Below, piece by piece: positions 1 to 9,731 of a stretch of 64,000 nt of DNA. The position numbers and the translations under genes were made by a program. Within the stretch, counting starts at the first letter, position 1. Every line of letters begins with the position of its first letter. The stretch is from Pseudomonas izuensis. GTDB taxonomy: Bacteria; Pseudomonadota; Gammaproteobacteria; Pseudomonadales; Pseudomonadaceae. The notes beneath the pieces are model-generated. The model worked only from the letters and a program-made list of their open reading frames with translations, was not told the origin of the DNA and made no database searches. The stretch lies in NCBI RefSeq assembly GCF_009861505.1, contig NZ_WTFT01000003.1:147384-211383 (forward strand), written 5' to 3'.

Positions 1-114
1 GGGATCTGGCTGAGTGCGGCGGCGGTGTTGGGGTTGATTGCGACGCTGGTATTGTTCCGTGGCAACAAGCATGAGCTGCGGACGGCGAAGGCAGCGGTAG
101 CAGGCGGCGCCTGA
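1..114 (+). CDS. C-terminal end of a membrane protein, probably an MFS transporter (5' end outside window)
   Basis: The frame is open from base 1 to a TGA at 112-114 and gives 37 residues. They contain one hydrophobic stretch (about residues 5-19, rich in A, L, V and I) followed by a basic, charged tail (RGNKHELRTAK). This looks like the last transmembrane helix and cytoplasmic tail of a 12-helix transporter such as an MFS permease. Too little is visible to assign a substrate, and other polytopic proteins are possible. It is followed by a REP dyad and a bidirectional terminator shared with the convergent gap gene. Confidence 0.5.
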   Translation, partial: GIWLSAAAVLGLIATLVLFRGNKHELRTAKAAVAGGA

Positions 115-120
115 TAAATC

Positions 121-190
121 GCCATCGCAGGCAAGCCTTGCTCCCACAAGGGCAGCGCAATATCTGTGGGAGCAAGGCTTGCCCGCGAAG
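121..190. repeat. REP/REPIN dyad, GTGGGAGCAAGG class
   Basis: Two inverted arms, GCAAGCCTTGCTCCCAC and GTGGGAGCAAGGCTTGC, are separated by a short spacer. It lies between two convergent genes, a typical place for Pseudomonas REP sequences. The same class recurs at 8861-8957. Confidence 0.85.
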
Positions 191-235
191 AGGCCGGTCC
201 AGGCAACACACCTGCAATTGACACACCGCACAAAC

Positions 236-266
236 AAAAACGCCCCGACCAAAGTCGGGGCGTTTT
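236..266. terminator. Bidirectional rho-independent terminator between the partial transporter gene and gap
   Basis: A 9-bp GC stem CGCCCCGAC/GTCGGGGCG (241-249 and 254-262) has a CAAA loop. It is flanked by A5 on the left and T4 on the right, so it can stop transcription from both convergent genes. Confidence 0.9.
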
Positions 267-282
267 CATGTGCAGCTAAGGC

Positions 283-1731
283 TTAGCGCGGGAATGCTGG
301 CGGGTTTACACCGGCCATGTCTTCCATCACGCGAACCACTTGGCAGCTGTAACCGAACTCGTTGTCGTACCAGACGTACAGAACAACACGGTTATCCTGG
401 GTGATGGTCGCTTCAGCATCCACGACGCCGGCGTGACGCGAGCCAACGAAGTCGGTGGAAACCACTTCCTGGGAGCTGACGTAGTCGATCTGCTTGTGCA
501 GATCCGAGTGCATGGCCATCTGGCGCAGGTACTCGTTGATCTCTTCGCGAGTGGTGGCCTTTTCCAGGTTCAGGTTCAGGATAGCCATCGACACGTTCGG
601 CGTCGGTACGCGAATCGCGTTGCCGGTCAGCTTGCCCTTGAGCACTGGCAGCGCCTTGGCGGCTGCGGTGGCGGCACCGGTCTCGGTGATCACCATGTTC
701 AGTGGCGCGGCGCGGCCACGACGGCTGCCCTTGTGGAAGTTGTCGATCAGGTTCTGGTCGTTGGTGAACGAGTGAACGGTTTCGACGTGGCCATTGACGA
801 TGCCGAACTTGTCATTGACAGCCTTGAGCACCGGCACGATGGCGTTGGTGGTGCAGGAAGCCGCCGAGATGATCTTGTCGTCAGGGCTGATGTCGCCGTG
901 GTTGATGCCGTGAACGATGTTCTTCAGCGCGCCCTTGCCAGGTGCGGTGAGGATCACGCGGGCAGCGCCCGGGCAGGCCAGGTGCTGGCCCAGGCCGTCA
1001 GCGTCACGCCATACACCGGTGTTGTCGACGATCAGGGCGTTTTCGATGCCGTACTGGGTGTAGTCGACTTCGCTCGGGCTCTTGGCGTAGATCACCTGGA
1101 TCAGGTTGCCGTTGGCGCTAATGGTGTTGTTGGCTTCATCGATGGTGATGGTGCCATCGAACGGACCATGGACCGAGTCACGGCGCAGCAGGCTGGCACG
1201 TTTGACCAGATCATTCTCGGCGCCCTTGCGGACGACGATGGCGCGCAGGCGCAGGCCGTCGCCACCACCGGTTTTCTCGATCAGGATGCGCGCCAGCAGA
1301 CGGCCGATGCGACCGAAGCCGTACAGGACAACGTCGGTGCCTTTGCGGGCGGAAGCGTTTTGCTGGCCAACCACGTCGGCCATTTCTTCACGGACGAACT
1401 GCTCGGCAGTACGGCCATTGCCTTCGGCCTTGAATTTGGCCGCCAGCTTGCCCAGGTCTACCGAGGCGGCGCCGAGCTTGAGCTCGCTCATCGCCTTGAG
1501 CAGCGGGAACGTTTCGTGGACGGAGAGTTCGGTTTCGTCGGTCTGGCGATGACGGGCAAAGCGGTGCGCTTTGAGGATCGAAATCACCGAGCGGTTGATC
1601 AGGCTGCGGCCATAGATCGAGCTCACCACGTTGTTATTGCGGTAGAGCTGACCGATAAGCGGAATCATCGCTTCTGCGAGTGCTTCACGGTCGATCCATT
1701 CACCAAGACACTGGTCGGGCTTCTGAGTCAC
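283..1731 (-). CDS. gap: Glyceraldehyde-3-phosphate dehydrogenase, long form with N-terminal extension
   Basis: NAD(P)-dependent interconversion of glyceraldehyde 3-phosphate and 1,3-bisphosphoglycerate in the cytoplasm. The Rossmann motif YGFGRIGRLLARI lies near residue 140 and the catalytic cysteine sits in SAASCTTNAIVP. C-terminal residues WYDNEFGYS are typical of the family. At 482 residues it is about 150 longer than classical GapA; the extra N-terminal segment (about residues 1-130) is the type found next to mfd in other pseudomonads. I prefer the GTG at 1731 to the ATG at 1746 because GGAAGG lies just upstream of the GTG, whereas the ATG has no Shine-Dalgarno. A promoter is visible at 1771-1799. 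It is divergent from mfd. Confidence 0.93.
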   Translation of the reverse strand: MTQKPDQCLGEWIDREALAEAMIPLIGQLYRNNNVVSSIYGRSLINRSVISILKAHRFARHRQTDETELSVHETFPLLKAMSELKLGAASVDLGKLAAKFKAEGNGRTAEQFVREEMADVVGQQNASARKGTDVVLYGFGRIGRLLARILIEKTGGGDGLRLRAIVVRKGAENDLVKRASLLRRDSVHGPFDGTITIDEANNTISANGNLIQVIYAKSPSEVDYTQYGIENALIVDNTGVWRDADGLGQHLACPGAARVILTAPGKGALKNIVHGINHGDISPDDKIISAASCTTNAIVPVLKAVNDKFGIVNGHVETVHSFTNDQNLIDNFHKGSRRGRAAPLNMVITETGAATAAAKALPVLKGKLTGNAIRVPTPNVSMAILNLNLEKATTREEINEYLRQMAMHSDLHKQIDYVSSQEVVSTDFVGSRHAGVVDAEATITQDNRVVLYVWYDNEFGYSCQVVRVMEDMAGVNPPAFPR

Positions 1732-2108
1732 GGGAACCTTCCACATGTAGGGGCAGAAAAAAGGGGCTACATTATGCCGCTCCGCGCCTCACGTAGCAAT
1801 GCGCGCTTGTCGCACTGCCCGTAACAAAATCCTGTTCAAAAAAATTACGCTTCGCTGAAGCCCAATGAAACCGGGGCTTCCAGCGTCGTCAATTTTTTGG
1901 GGACAGCGCTGCCTTGTCCGTAACCATCCGTAACACCGCCTCATTTTGCCACTACATATTCACTAATTTCCGTTAAAAAACGGCCCGATTTTGTCATTAC
2001 CACTACATTTCGCCTCACCCGCGTATTAGACACATCTGCAACTGACAGCCGGCACCCTGGACCGCTACAATTACCGACTTTGTCGCAACGCTTGGAGCTC
2101 GACCTTCC
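1732..2108. other. Divergent gap/mfd intergenic region
   Basis: 377 bases between two divergent starts. Apart from the gap promoter it contains a short AT-rich palindrome CCGTT-AAAA-AACGG near 1968-1981 and the GGAG (2094-2097) preceding mfd. I see no gene or REP element here. Confidence 0.6.
1771..1799 (-). promoter_or_regulatory. Sigma70-like promoter of gap
   Basis: On the minus strand, TTGCTA (1794-1799) and CATAAT (1771-1776) are separated by exactly 17 bp. This would start transcription near 1764, leaving a leader of about 33 nt before the GTG start codon chosen for gap. Confidence 0.55.
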
Positions 2109-5100
2109 GTGCCCGTTCTGCGTCTACCGCATCTCCCTGCCGCGGCAGGTAAACAGCATTGGGGCAACCTGCCCGGTGCGTCCCTGAGCCTGGCCATCGC
2201 CGAGGCCGCCAGCGCTGCCAAGCGCTTTACCCTGCTGCTGACCGCCGACAGCCAAAGTGCCGAACGGCTGGAACAGGAGCTGAGCTTCTTCGCCCCGGAT
2301 TTGCCTGTGCTGCATTTCCCGGACTGGGAAACCCTGCCCTACGATCTGTTTTCACCGCACCAGGACATTATTTCCCAGCGCATCTCGGCACTTTATAGAT
2401 TGCCGGAGCTGAGTCACGGCGTGCTGGTGGTGCCGATCACCACCGCCCTGCACCGCCTGGCACCGACCAAATTCCTGCTCGGCAGCAGCCTGGTGCTGGA
2501 TGTCGGCCAGAAGCTCGACGTCGAGCAGATGCGCACCCGGCTCGAGGCCACCGGTTATCGCTATGTCGATACCGTGTACGAGCATGGCGAATTCACCGTG
2601 CGCGGCTCGCTGATCGACTTGTTCCCGATGGGCAGCAAGTTGCCTTATCGCATCGACCTGTTCGATGACGAAATCGAAACCCTGCGCACCTTCGACCCGG
2701 AGAACCAGCGTTCCATCGACAAGGTCGACTCGGTCAAGCTGTTGCCCGCGAAAGAATTCCCGCTGCAAAAAGAAGCCGTGACCCGCTTCAAGGCACGGTT
2801 TCGCGAACGCTTCGATGTCGACTTCCGTCGCTGCCCGATCTTCCAGGACTTGAGCAGCGGAATTACCCCGGCCGGTATCGAGTACTACCTGCCGCTGTTC
2901 TTCGAGGAAACTTCGACGCTGTTCGATTACCTGCCCCAGGACACCCAGGTGTTCTCGTTGCCGGGCATCGAGCAGGCCGCGGAGAACTTCTGGAACGATG
3001 TACGCAATCGCTATGAAGAGCGCCGTGTCGATCCATCACGTCCTTTATTACCACCCACCGAATTGTTTTTGCCGGTGGAAGACTGCTTCGCACGCCTGAA
3101 AAACTGGCCTCGTGTAGTGGCCAGCCAACAGGACGTGGAAACCGGTGCCGGCCGTGAGCGTTTCCCCGCGCGCGAACTGCCGAACCTGGCCATCGAAGCC
3201 AAGGCCACCCAGCCATTGGCGGCGCTCTCGGGTTTCCTCGACGAATTCCCCGGGCGCGTGTTGTTCACCGCCGAATCCGCGGGTCGGCGCGAAGTGCTGC
3301 TGGAGTTGCTGGAACGCCTGAAACTGCGGCCGAAGACCGTCGATAGCTGGCCGGATTTCGTCGCTGGCAAGGACCGTCTGGCGATCACCATCGCGCCGCT
3401 GGATGAAGGCTTGCTGCTAGATGATCCGGCCCTGGCACTGGTTGCCGAAAGCCCGCTGTTCGGTCAGCGCGTCATGCAACGCCGTCGTCGCGAAAAACGC
3501 GCCGACGCCAACAACGACGCCGTTATCAAGAACCTCACCGAGCTGCGCGAAGGCGCGCCAGTGGTGCATATCGATCACGGTGTCGGCCGCTACCTCGGCC
3601 TGGCGACGCTGGAAATCGATAACCAGGCCGCCGAGTTTCTCGCCCTAGAATACGCCGAGGGCGCCAAGCTCTATGTGCCGGTGGCCAACCTGCATTTGAT
3701 CGCACGCTACACCGGCAGTGACGATGCACTGGCCCCGCTGCACCGCCTCGGCTCCGAAACCTGGCAGAAAGCCAAGCGCAAGGCGGCCGAACAGGTGCGC
3801 GACGTCGCGGCGGAGCTGCTCGACATCTACGCCCGCCGTGCTGCCCGCGAAGGCTACGCCTTTGCCGATCCGAAAGCCGACTACGCCACCTTCAGCGCCG
3901 GTTTCCCGTTCGAAGAAACCCCCGACCAACAGACCACCATCGAAGCCGTGCGCGAAGACATGCTCGCGCCCAAGCCGATGGATCGCCTGGTGTGCGGCGA
4001 CGTCGGTTTCGGCAAGACAGAAGTGGCCATGCGTGCCGCGTTCATCGCCGTACACGGCGGTCGTCAGGTGGCCATTCTGGTGCCGACCACCCTGCTCGCC
4101 CAGCAACACTACAACAGCTTCCGCGACCGCTTTGCCGACTGGCCGGTGACTGTGGAAGTGATGAGCCGCTTCAAGTCGGCCAAGGAAGTGAACGCGGCGG
4201 TCGCGGATCTGGCCGAAGGCAAGATCGACATCGTCATCGGCACCCACAAGCTGCTGCAGGACGATGTGAAAATCAAAAACCTGGGCCTGGTGATCATCGA
4301 CGAAGAGCACCGTTTCGGTGTGCGCCAGAAAGAACAGTTGAAGGCCCTGCGCAGCGAAGTCGACATCCTTACCCTGACCGCCACGCCGATTCCGCGCACG
4401 CTGAACATGGCGGTGTCGGGCATGCGCGACCTGTCGATCATTGCCACGCCACCGGCCCGACGCCTGTCCGTGCGGACCTTCGTCATGGAACAGAACAAAA
4501 GCACGGTCAAGGAAGCCCTGCTCCGTGAACTGTTGCGTGGCGGCCAGGTTTACTACCTGCACAACGACGTGAAAACCATCGAGAAATGCGCCGCCGACCT
4601 CGCCGAACTGGTGCCGGAAGCGCGGATCGGCATCGGCCACGGGCAGATGCGCGAACGCGAACTTGAGCAGGTGATGAGCGACTTCTACCACAAGCGTTTC
4701 AACGTACTGATCGCCTCGACCATCATCGAGACCGGCATTGACGTGCCAAGCGCCAACACCATCATCATCGAGCGTGCCGACAAGTTCGGCCTGGCGCAGC
4801 TGCACCAGTTGCGCGGCCGGGTCGGGCGCAGTCACCACCAGGCTTACGCCTACCTGCTGACGCCGCCGCGCCAGCAAATCACCCCGGACGCCGAAAAGCG
4901 CCTGGAAGCGATCGCCAATACCCAGGACCTCGGCGCAGGCTTCGTGCTCGCCACCAACGACCTGGAAATCCGTGGCGCCGGCGAACTGCTCGGCGATGGG
5001 CAGAGCGGGCAGATCCAGGCCGTCGGTTTCACGCTGTACATGGAAATGCTCGAGCGCGCCGTGAAATCGATCCGCAAGGGCGAACAGCCGAACCTCGATC

Positions 5101-5558
5101 AACCGCTGGGCGGCGGCCCGGAAGTCAACTTGCGTGTACCGGCGTTGATTCCCGAAGACTATCTGCCGGACGTCCACGCACGCCTGATTCTCTACAAGCG
5201 CATCGCCTCGGCCACGGACGAGGAAGGCCTCAAGGATCTGCAAGTGGAAATGATCGACCGTTTCGGCCTGCTACCCGAGCCGACCAAGAACCTGATGCGC
5301 ATCACCGCCCTGAAATTGCAGGCCGAGTTGCTGGGCATCAAGAAAGTCGACGGCGGCCCGCAAGGCGGCCGGGTCGAGTTCGCGACGCAAACCCCGGTCG
5401 ACCCGCTGACCCTGATCAAGCTGATCCAGAGCCAGCCCAAACGTTACAAATTCGAAGGCGCCACGATGTTCAAGTTCATGGTCCCGATGGAGCGCCCGGA
5501 AGAGCGCTTTAATACTGTAGAGGCGCTGTTCGAGCGCCTCATCCCGAAAACTGCTTGA
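2109..5558 (+). CDS. mfd: Transcription-repair coupling factor Mfd
   Basis: ATP-dependent translocase that removes RNA polymerase stalled at DNA lesions and recruits UvrA for nucleotide excision repair. 1149 residues, the normal length. The order is a UvrB-like N-terminal module (about 1-330), an RNA polymerase-interacting CarD-like domain (HIDHGVGRYLGL, about 485) and a RecG-like motor. The motor has Walker A GDVGFGKTE (about 632-640), DEEH (about 733) and TATPIPRT. A C-terminal TRCF domain follows. The start is a GTG with GGAG 11 nt upstream. A CsiV-family gene begins 10 nt downstream, so the two may be cotranscribed. Confidence 0.97.
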   Translation: MPVLRLPHLPAAAGKQHWGNLPGASLSLAIAEAASAAKRFTLLLTADSQSAERLEQELSFFAPDLPVLHFPDWETLPYDLFSPHQDIISQRISALYRLPELSHGVLVVPITTALHRLAPTKFLLGSSLVLDVGQKLDVEQMRTRLEATGYRYVDTVYEHGEFTVRGSLIDLFPMGSKLPYRIDLFDDEIETLRTFDPENQRSIDKVDSVKLLPAKEFPLQKEAVTRFKARFRERFDVDFRRCPIFQDLSSGITPAGIEYYLPLFFEETSTLFDYLPQDTQVFSLPGIEQAAENFWNDVRNRYEERRVDPSRPLLPPTELFLPVEDCFARLKNWPRVVASQQDVETGAGRERFPARELPNLAIEAKATQPLAALSGFLDEFPGRVLFTAESAGRREVLLELLERLKLRPKTVDSWPDFVAGKDRLAITIAPLDEGLLLDDPALALVAESPLFGQRVMQRRRREKRADANNDAVIKNLTELREGAPVVHIDHGVGRYLGLATLEIDNQAAEFLALEYAEGAKLYVPVANLHLIARYTGSDDALAPLHRLGSETWQKAKRKAAEQVRDVAAELLDIYARRAAREGYAFADPKADYATFSAGFPFEETPDQQTTIEAVREDMLAPKPMDRLVCGDVGFGKTEVAMRAAFIAVHGGRQVAILVPTTLLAQQHYNSFRDRFADWPVTVEVMSRFKSAKEVNAAVADLAEGKIDIVIGTHKLLQDDVKIKNLGLVIIDEEHRFGVRQKEQLKALRSEVDILTLTATPIPRTLNMAVSGMRDLSIIATPPARRLSVRTFVMEQNKSTVKEALLRELLRGGQVYYLHNDVKTIEKCAADLAELVPEARIGIGHGQMRERELEQVMSDFYHKRFNVLIASTIIETGIDVPSANTIIIERADKFGLAQLHQLRGRVGRSHHQAYAYLLTPPRQQITPDAEKRLEAIANTQDLGAGFVLATNDLEIRGAGELLGDGQSGQIQAVGFTLYMEMLERAVKSIRKGEQPNLDQPLGGGPEVNLRVPALIPEDYLPDVHARLILYKRIASATDEEGLKDLQVEMIDRFGLLPEPTKNLMRITALKLQAELLGIKKVDGGPQGGRVEFATQTPVDPLTLIKLIQSQPKRYKFEGATMFKFMVPMERPEERFNTVEALFERLIPKTA

Positions 5559-5568
5559 AGGACGCCGC

Positions 5569-6135
5569 ATGCGCCTGTTTCGCTCACTGACCCTGCTGAT
5601 AACGCTGGTCGCACCTTCGGTGTTTGCCGATGATCTGTATCAGATTGAAATGATTCTGGTGCGGCAGAATGCCGTGCCGGCAATTGTCACCCGTGCCGCG
5701 CCGGAAGACTGGGACGCCGGCGCCCAACGCATCAACCCCGACAGCCTGCGCTCGCCGAGCCTCAACGGCGAGGTGGAAAAACTCACTGCCAGCAATCAAT
5801 ACGAGGTGTTGCTGCACAAGACCTGGCAACAGACCCTTGGCGAGGAAGCCACCAAAGTCGCGATCAGCGACGGCAAGGAACAATTCGGACAGTTCCCGAT
5901 CGAGGGCACGCTGAACATGAAACTGGGGCGTTTCACCGACGTCGACGCCGACTTCTGGGTCAACCAGATCAACACCGATGGCCTGGTCACTGCCAGTGAA
6001 CGCCTGAAGACCGAAAGCCATACCAAAAACGGGCAGCTGAACTTCCTCGATGCCGGTCATCTCGGCCTGCTGATCAAGATCACCTCGCTGACAGCCCCCG
6101 CGCCTCGGCCAGTCCCCGAAGAAATTCCGGACTGA
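5569..6135 (+). CDS. CsiV-family secreted protein
   Basis: 188 residues with a signal peptide (MRLFRSLTLLITLVAPSVFA, cleavage after VFA) and a mature part starting DDLYQIEMILVRQ, a pattern I recognise from the CsiV family. CsiV in Shewanella and related bacteria is a periplasmic protein reported to bind peptidoglycan; the function in Pseudomonas is not established. It sits between mfd and a SNF2 helicase gene on the same strand with 10-nt gaps on both sides, which suggests one operon. The family call rests on sequence recall and position (PA3003 equivalent). Confidence 0.75.
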   Translation: MRLFRSLTLLITLVAPSVFADDLYQIEMILVRQNAVPAIVTRAAPEDWDAGAQRINPDSLRSPSLNGEVEKLTASNQYEVLLHKTWQQTLGEEATKVAISDGKEQFGQFPIEGTLNMKLGRFTDVDADFWVNQINTDGLVTASERLKTESHTKNGQLNFLDAGHLGLLIKITSLTAPAPRPVPEEIPD

Positions 6136-6145
6136 TTGATCCCCT

Positions 6146-8839
6146 ATGTCCGCGACCCTGAGCAAACCCCTGGCACCTTCCTGGGTCAGCCGATTCAAGG
6201 AACAGAGCCTGGAGCGTGGCCGCCGCTACGCGCTGGAGAATCGCGTGAGGATCGTCGAGGCCGGCGATGCAACGATCATAGCGGCGTGCGAGGGTTCTGG
6301 CGGTAACGTTTACCGTCAGACCATTCGCTTGCGAGAGTCAGCCAAAGGCACTTTGCTGATGATCGACGCCACATGCTCCTGCCCGGTCCACAGCAACTGC
6401 AAACACTGCGCAGCGGTATTGCTGCAGGTGCAGGAAACCCTCGACTACCCCGCCGCCGCCAAAGACGCCGAGTTACTTGAAAAACTCCAGGCCGTGCTGG
6501 AAAACCGTAGCCCTAAAGCCTTGCCGCAATTGCTGGTGGACAATGTCCAACCGGTTCCGCGCCTGTGGCTGGCGAGCATCGAGTTCAGTGCCTTCGAACC
6601 GCGCAATGGCCGGATGCAGCGCTACATCCAGCACCGCGCCGCGCTGTCCTTCAGTTATCTGGATGAATACGTTTCCGGGCAGAAAAATGCCGACATCCTG
6701 ATTCGCCAGGAAACACAGACACTGCGGATAAAACGCCATCCGGAAGTGGAGCAGTCCTACCGGGAACAGCTACGGATTCTCGGCTTCAAAGTCGCCACCC
6801 GACAAAGCAAGGCCTTGCCAGAAAGCGCCGGCGAACTGTTCGAGATGGTCAACGACAGCGCCTGGCTGACCTTCACCCTCAATGAACTGCCGAAGCTGCG
6901 TACCCAGGGCTGGGAGTTGCAGATCAACGAAGATTTTGGCTTCGACCTGACCGCGGTGGACGACTGGTACGCTACGGTCGAACAGGCACCGGAGCGTGAC
7001 TGGTTCGACCTGGAACTTGGGATCATCGTCAACGGCGAACGTCTGAGCCTGCTGCCGATCCTGCTGAACCTGATGCGCTCGCACACCGAAATCCTCAACC
7101 CCGAACGCCTGGCCCGACGTCGCGACGACGAACTGATCCTGGTGAATATCCCCCATCGACCGAACTCCGAGCACGGCCCCTTGCAAGTCGCCCTGCCCTT
7201 CGGCCGCTTGAAGCCCGTGCTGGCGACCCTCGGCGAGTTCTACCTGCAAGAGCCCGGTGAAACCACATTACGCCTGAGCAAGGCCGACGCCACACGCCTG
7301 AACCCGCTCGAAGACCTGCCTCTCCTCTGGGAAGGTGGTGAGCAGATACGCACCTTTGCCCAGCGCCTGCGCGACATCAAGGACTACACCGCCAGCGTGC
7401 CGGAAGGCTTAAACGCAACACTGCGCCCCTATCAGCTGGAAGGCTTGAGCTGGATGCAGTCACTGCGGCAACTGGAGGTCGGCGGGATTCTCGCGGACGA
7501 CATGGGCCTGGGTAAAACCCTGCAAACCCTCGCGCATGTTCTCAGTGAGAAAAACGCCGGACGTCTTGATCGTCCCTGCATGGTGGTGATGCCGACCAGC
7601 CTGATCCCGAACTGGCTCGACGAAGCCGCCCACTTCACGCCGCAACTCAAAGTGCTGGCGCTGTACGGCGCCAGTCGCAAAAAGCATTTTGAAAACCTGA
7701 CTGATTACGACCTGATCCTGACCACCTACGCATTGCTGCCCAAGGATGTCGACCGCCTCGCAGCACAGCCGCTGCACGTGCTGGTACTGGATGAAGCGCA
7801 ATACATCAAGAATCCGAACAGCAAGGCCGCACAGGCCGCTCGCGAGCTGAACGCCCGACAGCGTTTGTGCCTGAGTGGCACGCCGCTGGAAAACCACTTG
7901 GGCGAGTTGTGGTCACTGTTCCACTTCCTCTTGCCAGGCTGGCTCGGCGATGTGAAAAGCTTCAACCGCGATTACCGCGTACCCATTGAAAAGCGCACCA
8001 GCGAAGTAAGACTTCAGCACCTCAACGGTCGGATCAAACCCTTCCTGTTGCGCCGGACCAAGGAACAGGTCGCCACCGAGCTGCCACCGAAAACCGAAAT
8101 CATTCATTGGGTCGAACTCAACGAGGCGCAGCGTGATGTGTACGAAACCATGCGCCTGGCCATGGACAAGAAAGTCCGCGACGAGATCACCCGCAAGGGC
8201 GTGGCCCGCAGCCAGATCATCATCCTTGAGGCGCTGCTGAAACTGCGTCAGGTGTGCTGCGATTTGCGCCTGGTCAACGATGCCGCCCTGCCGGCTCGCG
8301 GCAGCACCTCGGGCAAGCTCGATAGCCTGATGGAAATGCTCGAAGAGTTGTTCGAAGAAGGCCGGCGAATTTTGCTGTTCTCGCAATTCACTTCAATGCT
8401 GTTGTTGATTGAGGACGAACTGAACAAGCGCGGTGTGGCTTACGCGCTGCTGACCGGACAAACCCGCGACCGGCGCGCACCTGTGAAGGACTTCCAGAGC
8501 GGCAAACGTCAGATCTTTCTGATCAGCCTGAAGGCAGGTGGCGTTGGCTTGAACCTGACGGAAGCAGACACCGTGATTCACTACGACCCTTGGTGGAACC
8601 CGGCAACGGAAAATCAGGCAACCGACCGCGCCTATCGCATCGGCCAGGAAAAACCGGTGTTCGTCTACAAGCTGATCGCGCGAGGCACGGTGGAAGAGAA
8701 AATCCAGCACCTGCAGAAAGAAAAATCCGACCTCGCGGCCGGCGTACTGGATGGGCGTCAGGCCGGGGACTGGAAACTGCAGAGCGATGACATCGAGGCG
8801 TTGTTTGCGCCGTTGCCGGATAAATTGGAGAAGCGTTGA
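6146..8839 (+). CDS. SWIM zinc finger / SNF2-family DEAD/DEAH helicase
   Basis: 897 residues. An N-terminal SWIM zinc finger has ligands C77, C79, C85 and H87 (CSCPVHSNCKH). After a middle region of unknown role comes a complete SNF2 ATPase: Walker A ADDMGLGKTLQT near residue 450, DEAQ near 550, and the helicase C-terminal half with SLKAGGVGLNLT, HYDPWWNPATE and RAYRIGQ. Such proteins remodel nucleic-acid-protein complexes, as RapA does with RNA polymerase, but the target of this SWIM-SNF2 type is not known. It is 10 nt downstream of the CsiV gene and is followed by a REP dyad. Confidence 0.9.
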   Translation: MSATLSKPLAPSWVSRFKEQSLERGRRYALENRVRIVEAGDATIIAACEGSGGNVYRQTIRLRESAKGTLLMIDATCSCPVHSNCKHCAAVLLQVQETLDYPAAAKDAELLEKLQAVLENRSPKALPQLLVDNVQPVPRLWLASIEFSAFEPRNGRMQRYIQHRAALSFSYLDEYVSGQKNADILIRQETQTLRIKRHPEVEQSYREQLRILGFKVATRQSKALPESAGELFEMVNDSAWLTFTLNELPKLRTQGWELQINEDFGFDLTAVDDWYATVEQAPERDWFDLELGIIVNGERLSLLPILLNLMRSHTEILNPERLARRRDDELILVNIPHRPNSEHGPLQVALPFGRLKPVLATLGEFYLQEPGETTLRLSKADATRLNPLEDLPLLWEGGEQIRTFAQRLRDIKDYTASVPEGLNATLRPYQLEGLSWMQSLRQLEVGGILADDMGLGKTLQTLAHVLSEKNAGRLDRPCMVVMPTSLIPNWLDEAAHFTPQLKVLALYGASRKKHFENLTDYDLILTTYALLPKDVDRLAAQPLHVLVLDEAQYIKNPNSKAAQAARELNARQRLCLSGTPLENHLGELWSLFHFLLPGWLGDVKSFNRDYRVPIEKRTSEVRLQHLNGRIKPFLLRRTKEQVATELPPKTEIIHWVELNEAQRDVYETMRLAMDKKVRDEITRKGVARSQIIILEALLKLRQVCCDLRLVNDAALPARGSTSGKLDSLMEMLEELFEEGRRILLFSQFTSMLLLIEDELNKRGVAYALLTGQTRDRRAPVKDFQSGKRQIFLISLKAGGVGLNLTEADTVIHYDPWWNPATENQATDRAYRIGQEKPVFVYKLIARGTVEEKIQHLQKEKSDLAAGVLDGRQAGDWKLQSDDIEALFAPLPDKLEKR

Positions 8840-8860
8840 AAATTGCGTTGCCAGACAGAT

Positions 8861-8957
8861 CGCCATCGCGGGCAAGCCTTGCTCCCACAGGTTTTGAGTC
8901 GATCACTCAGTATGTGATCAACATTAAACCTGTGGGAGCAAGGCTTGCCCGCGATGG
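8861..8957. repeat. REPIN, GTGGGAGCAAGG class
   Basis: Inverted arms CGCGGGCAAGCCTTGCTCC and GGAGCAAGGCTTGCCCGCG flank a spacer. It lies between the convergent helicase and MTIP genes and belongs to the same class as 121-190. Confidence 0.9.
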
Positions 8958-8981
8958 GGTCAACCAGATCTAAAGCCTGGC

Positions 8982-9731
<750 letters not shown>

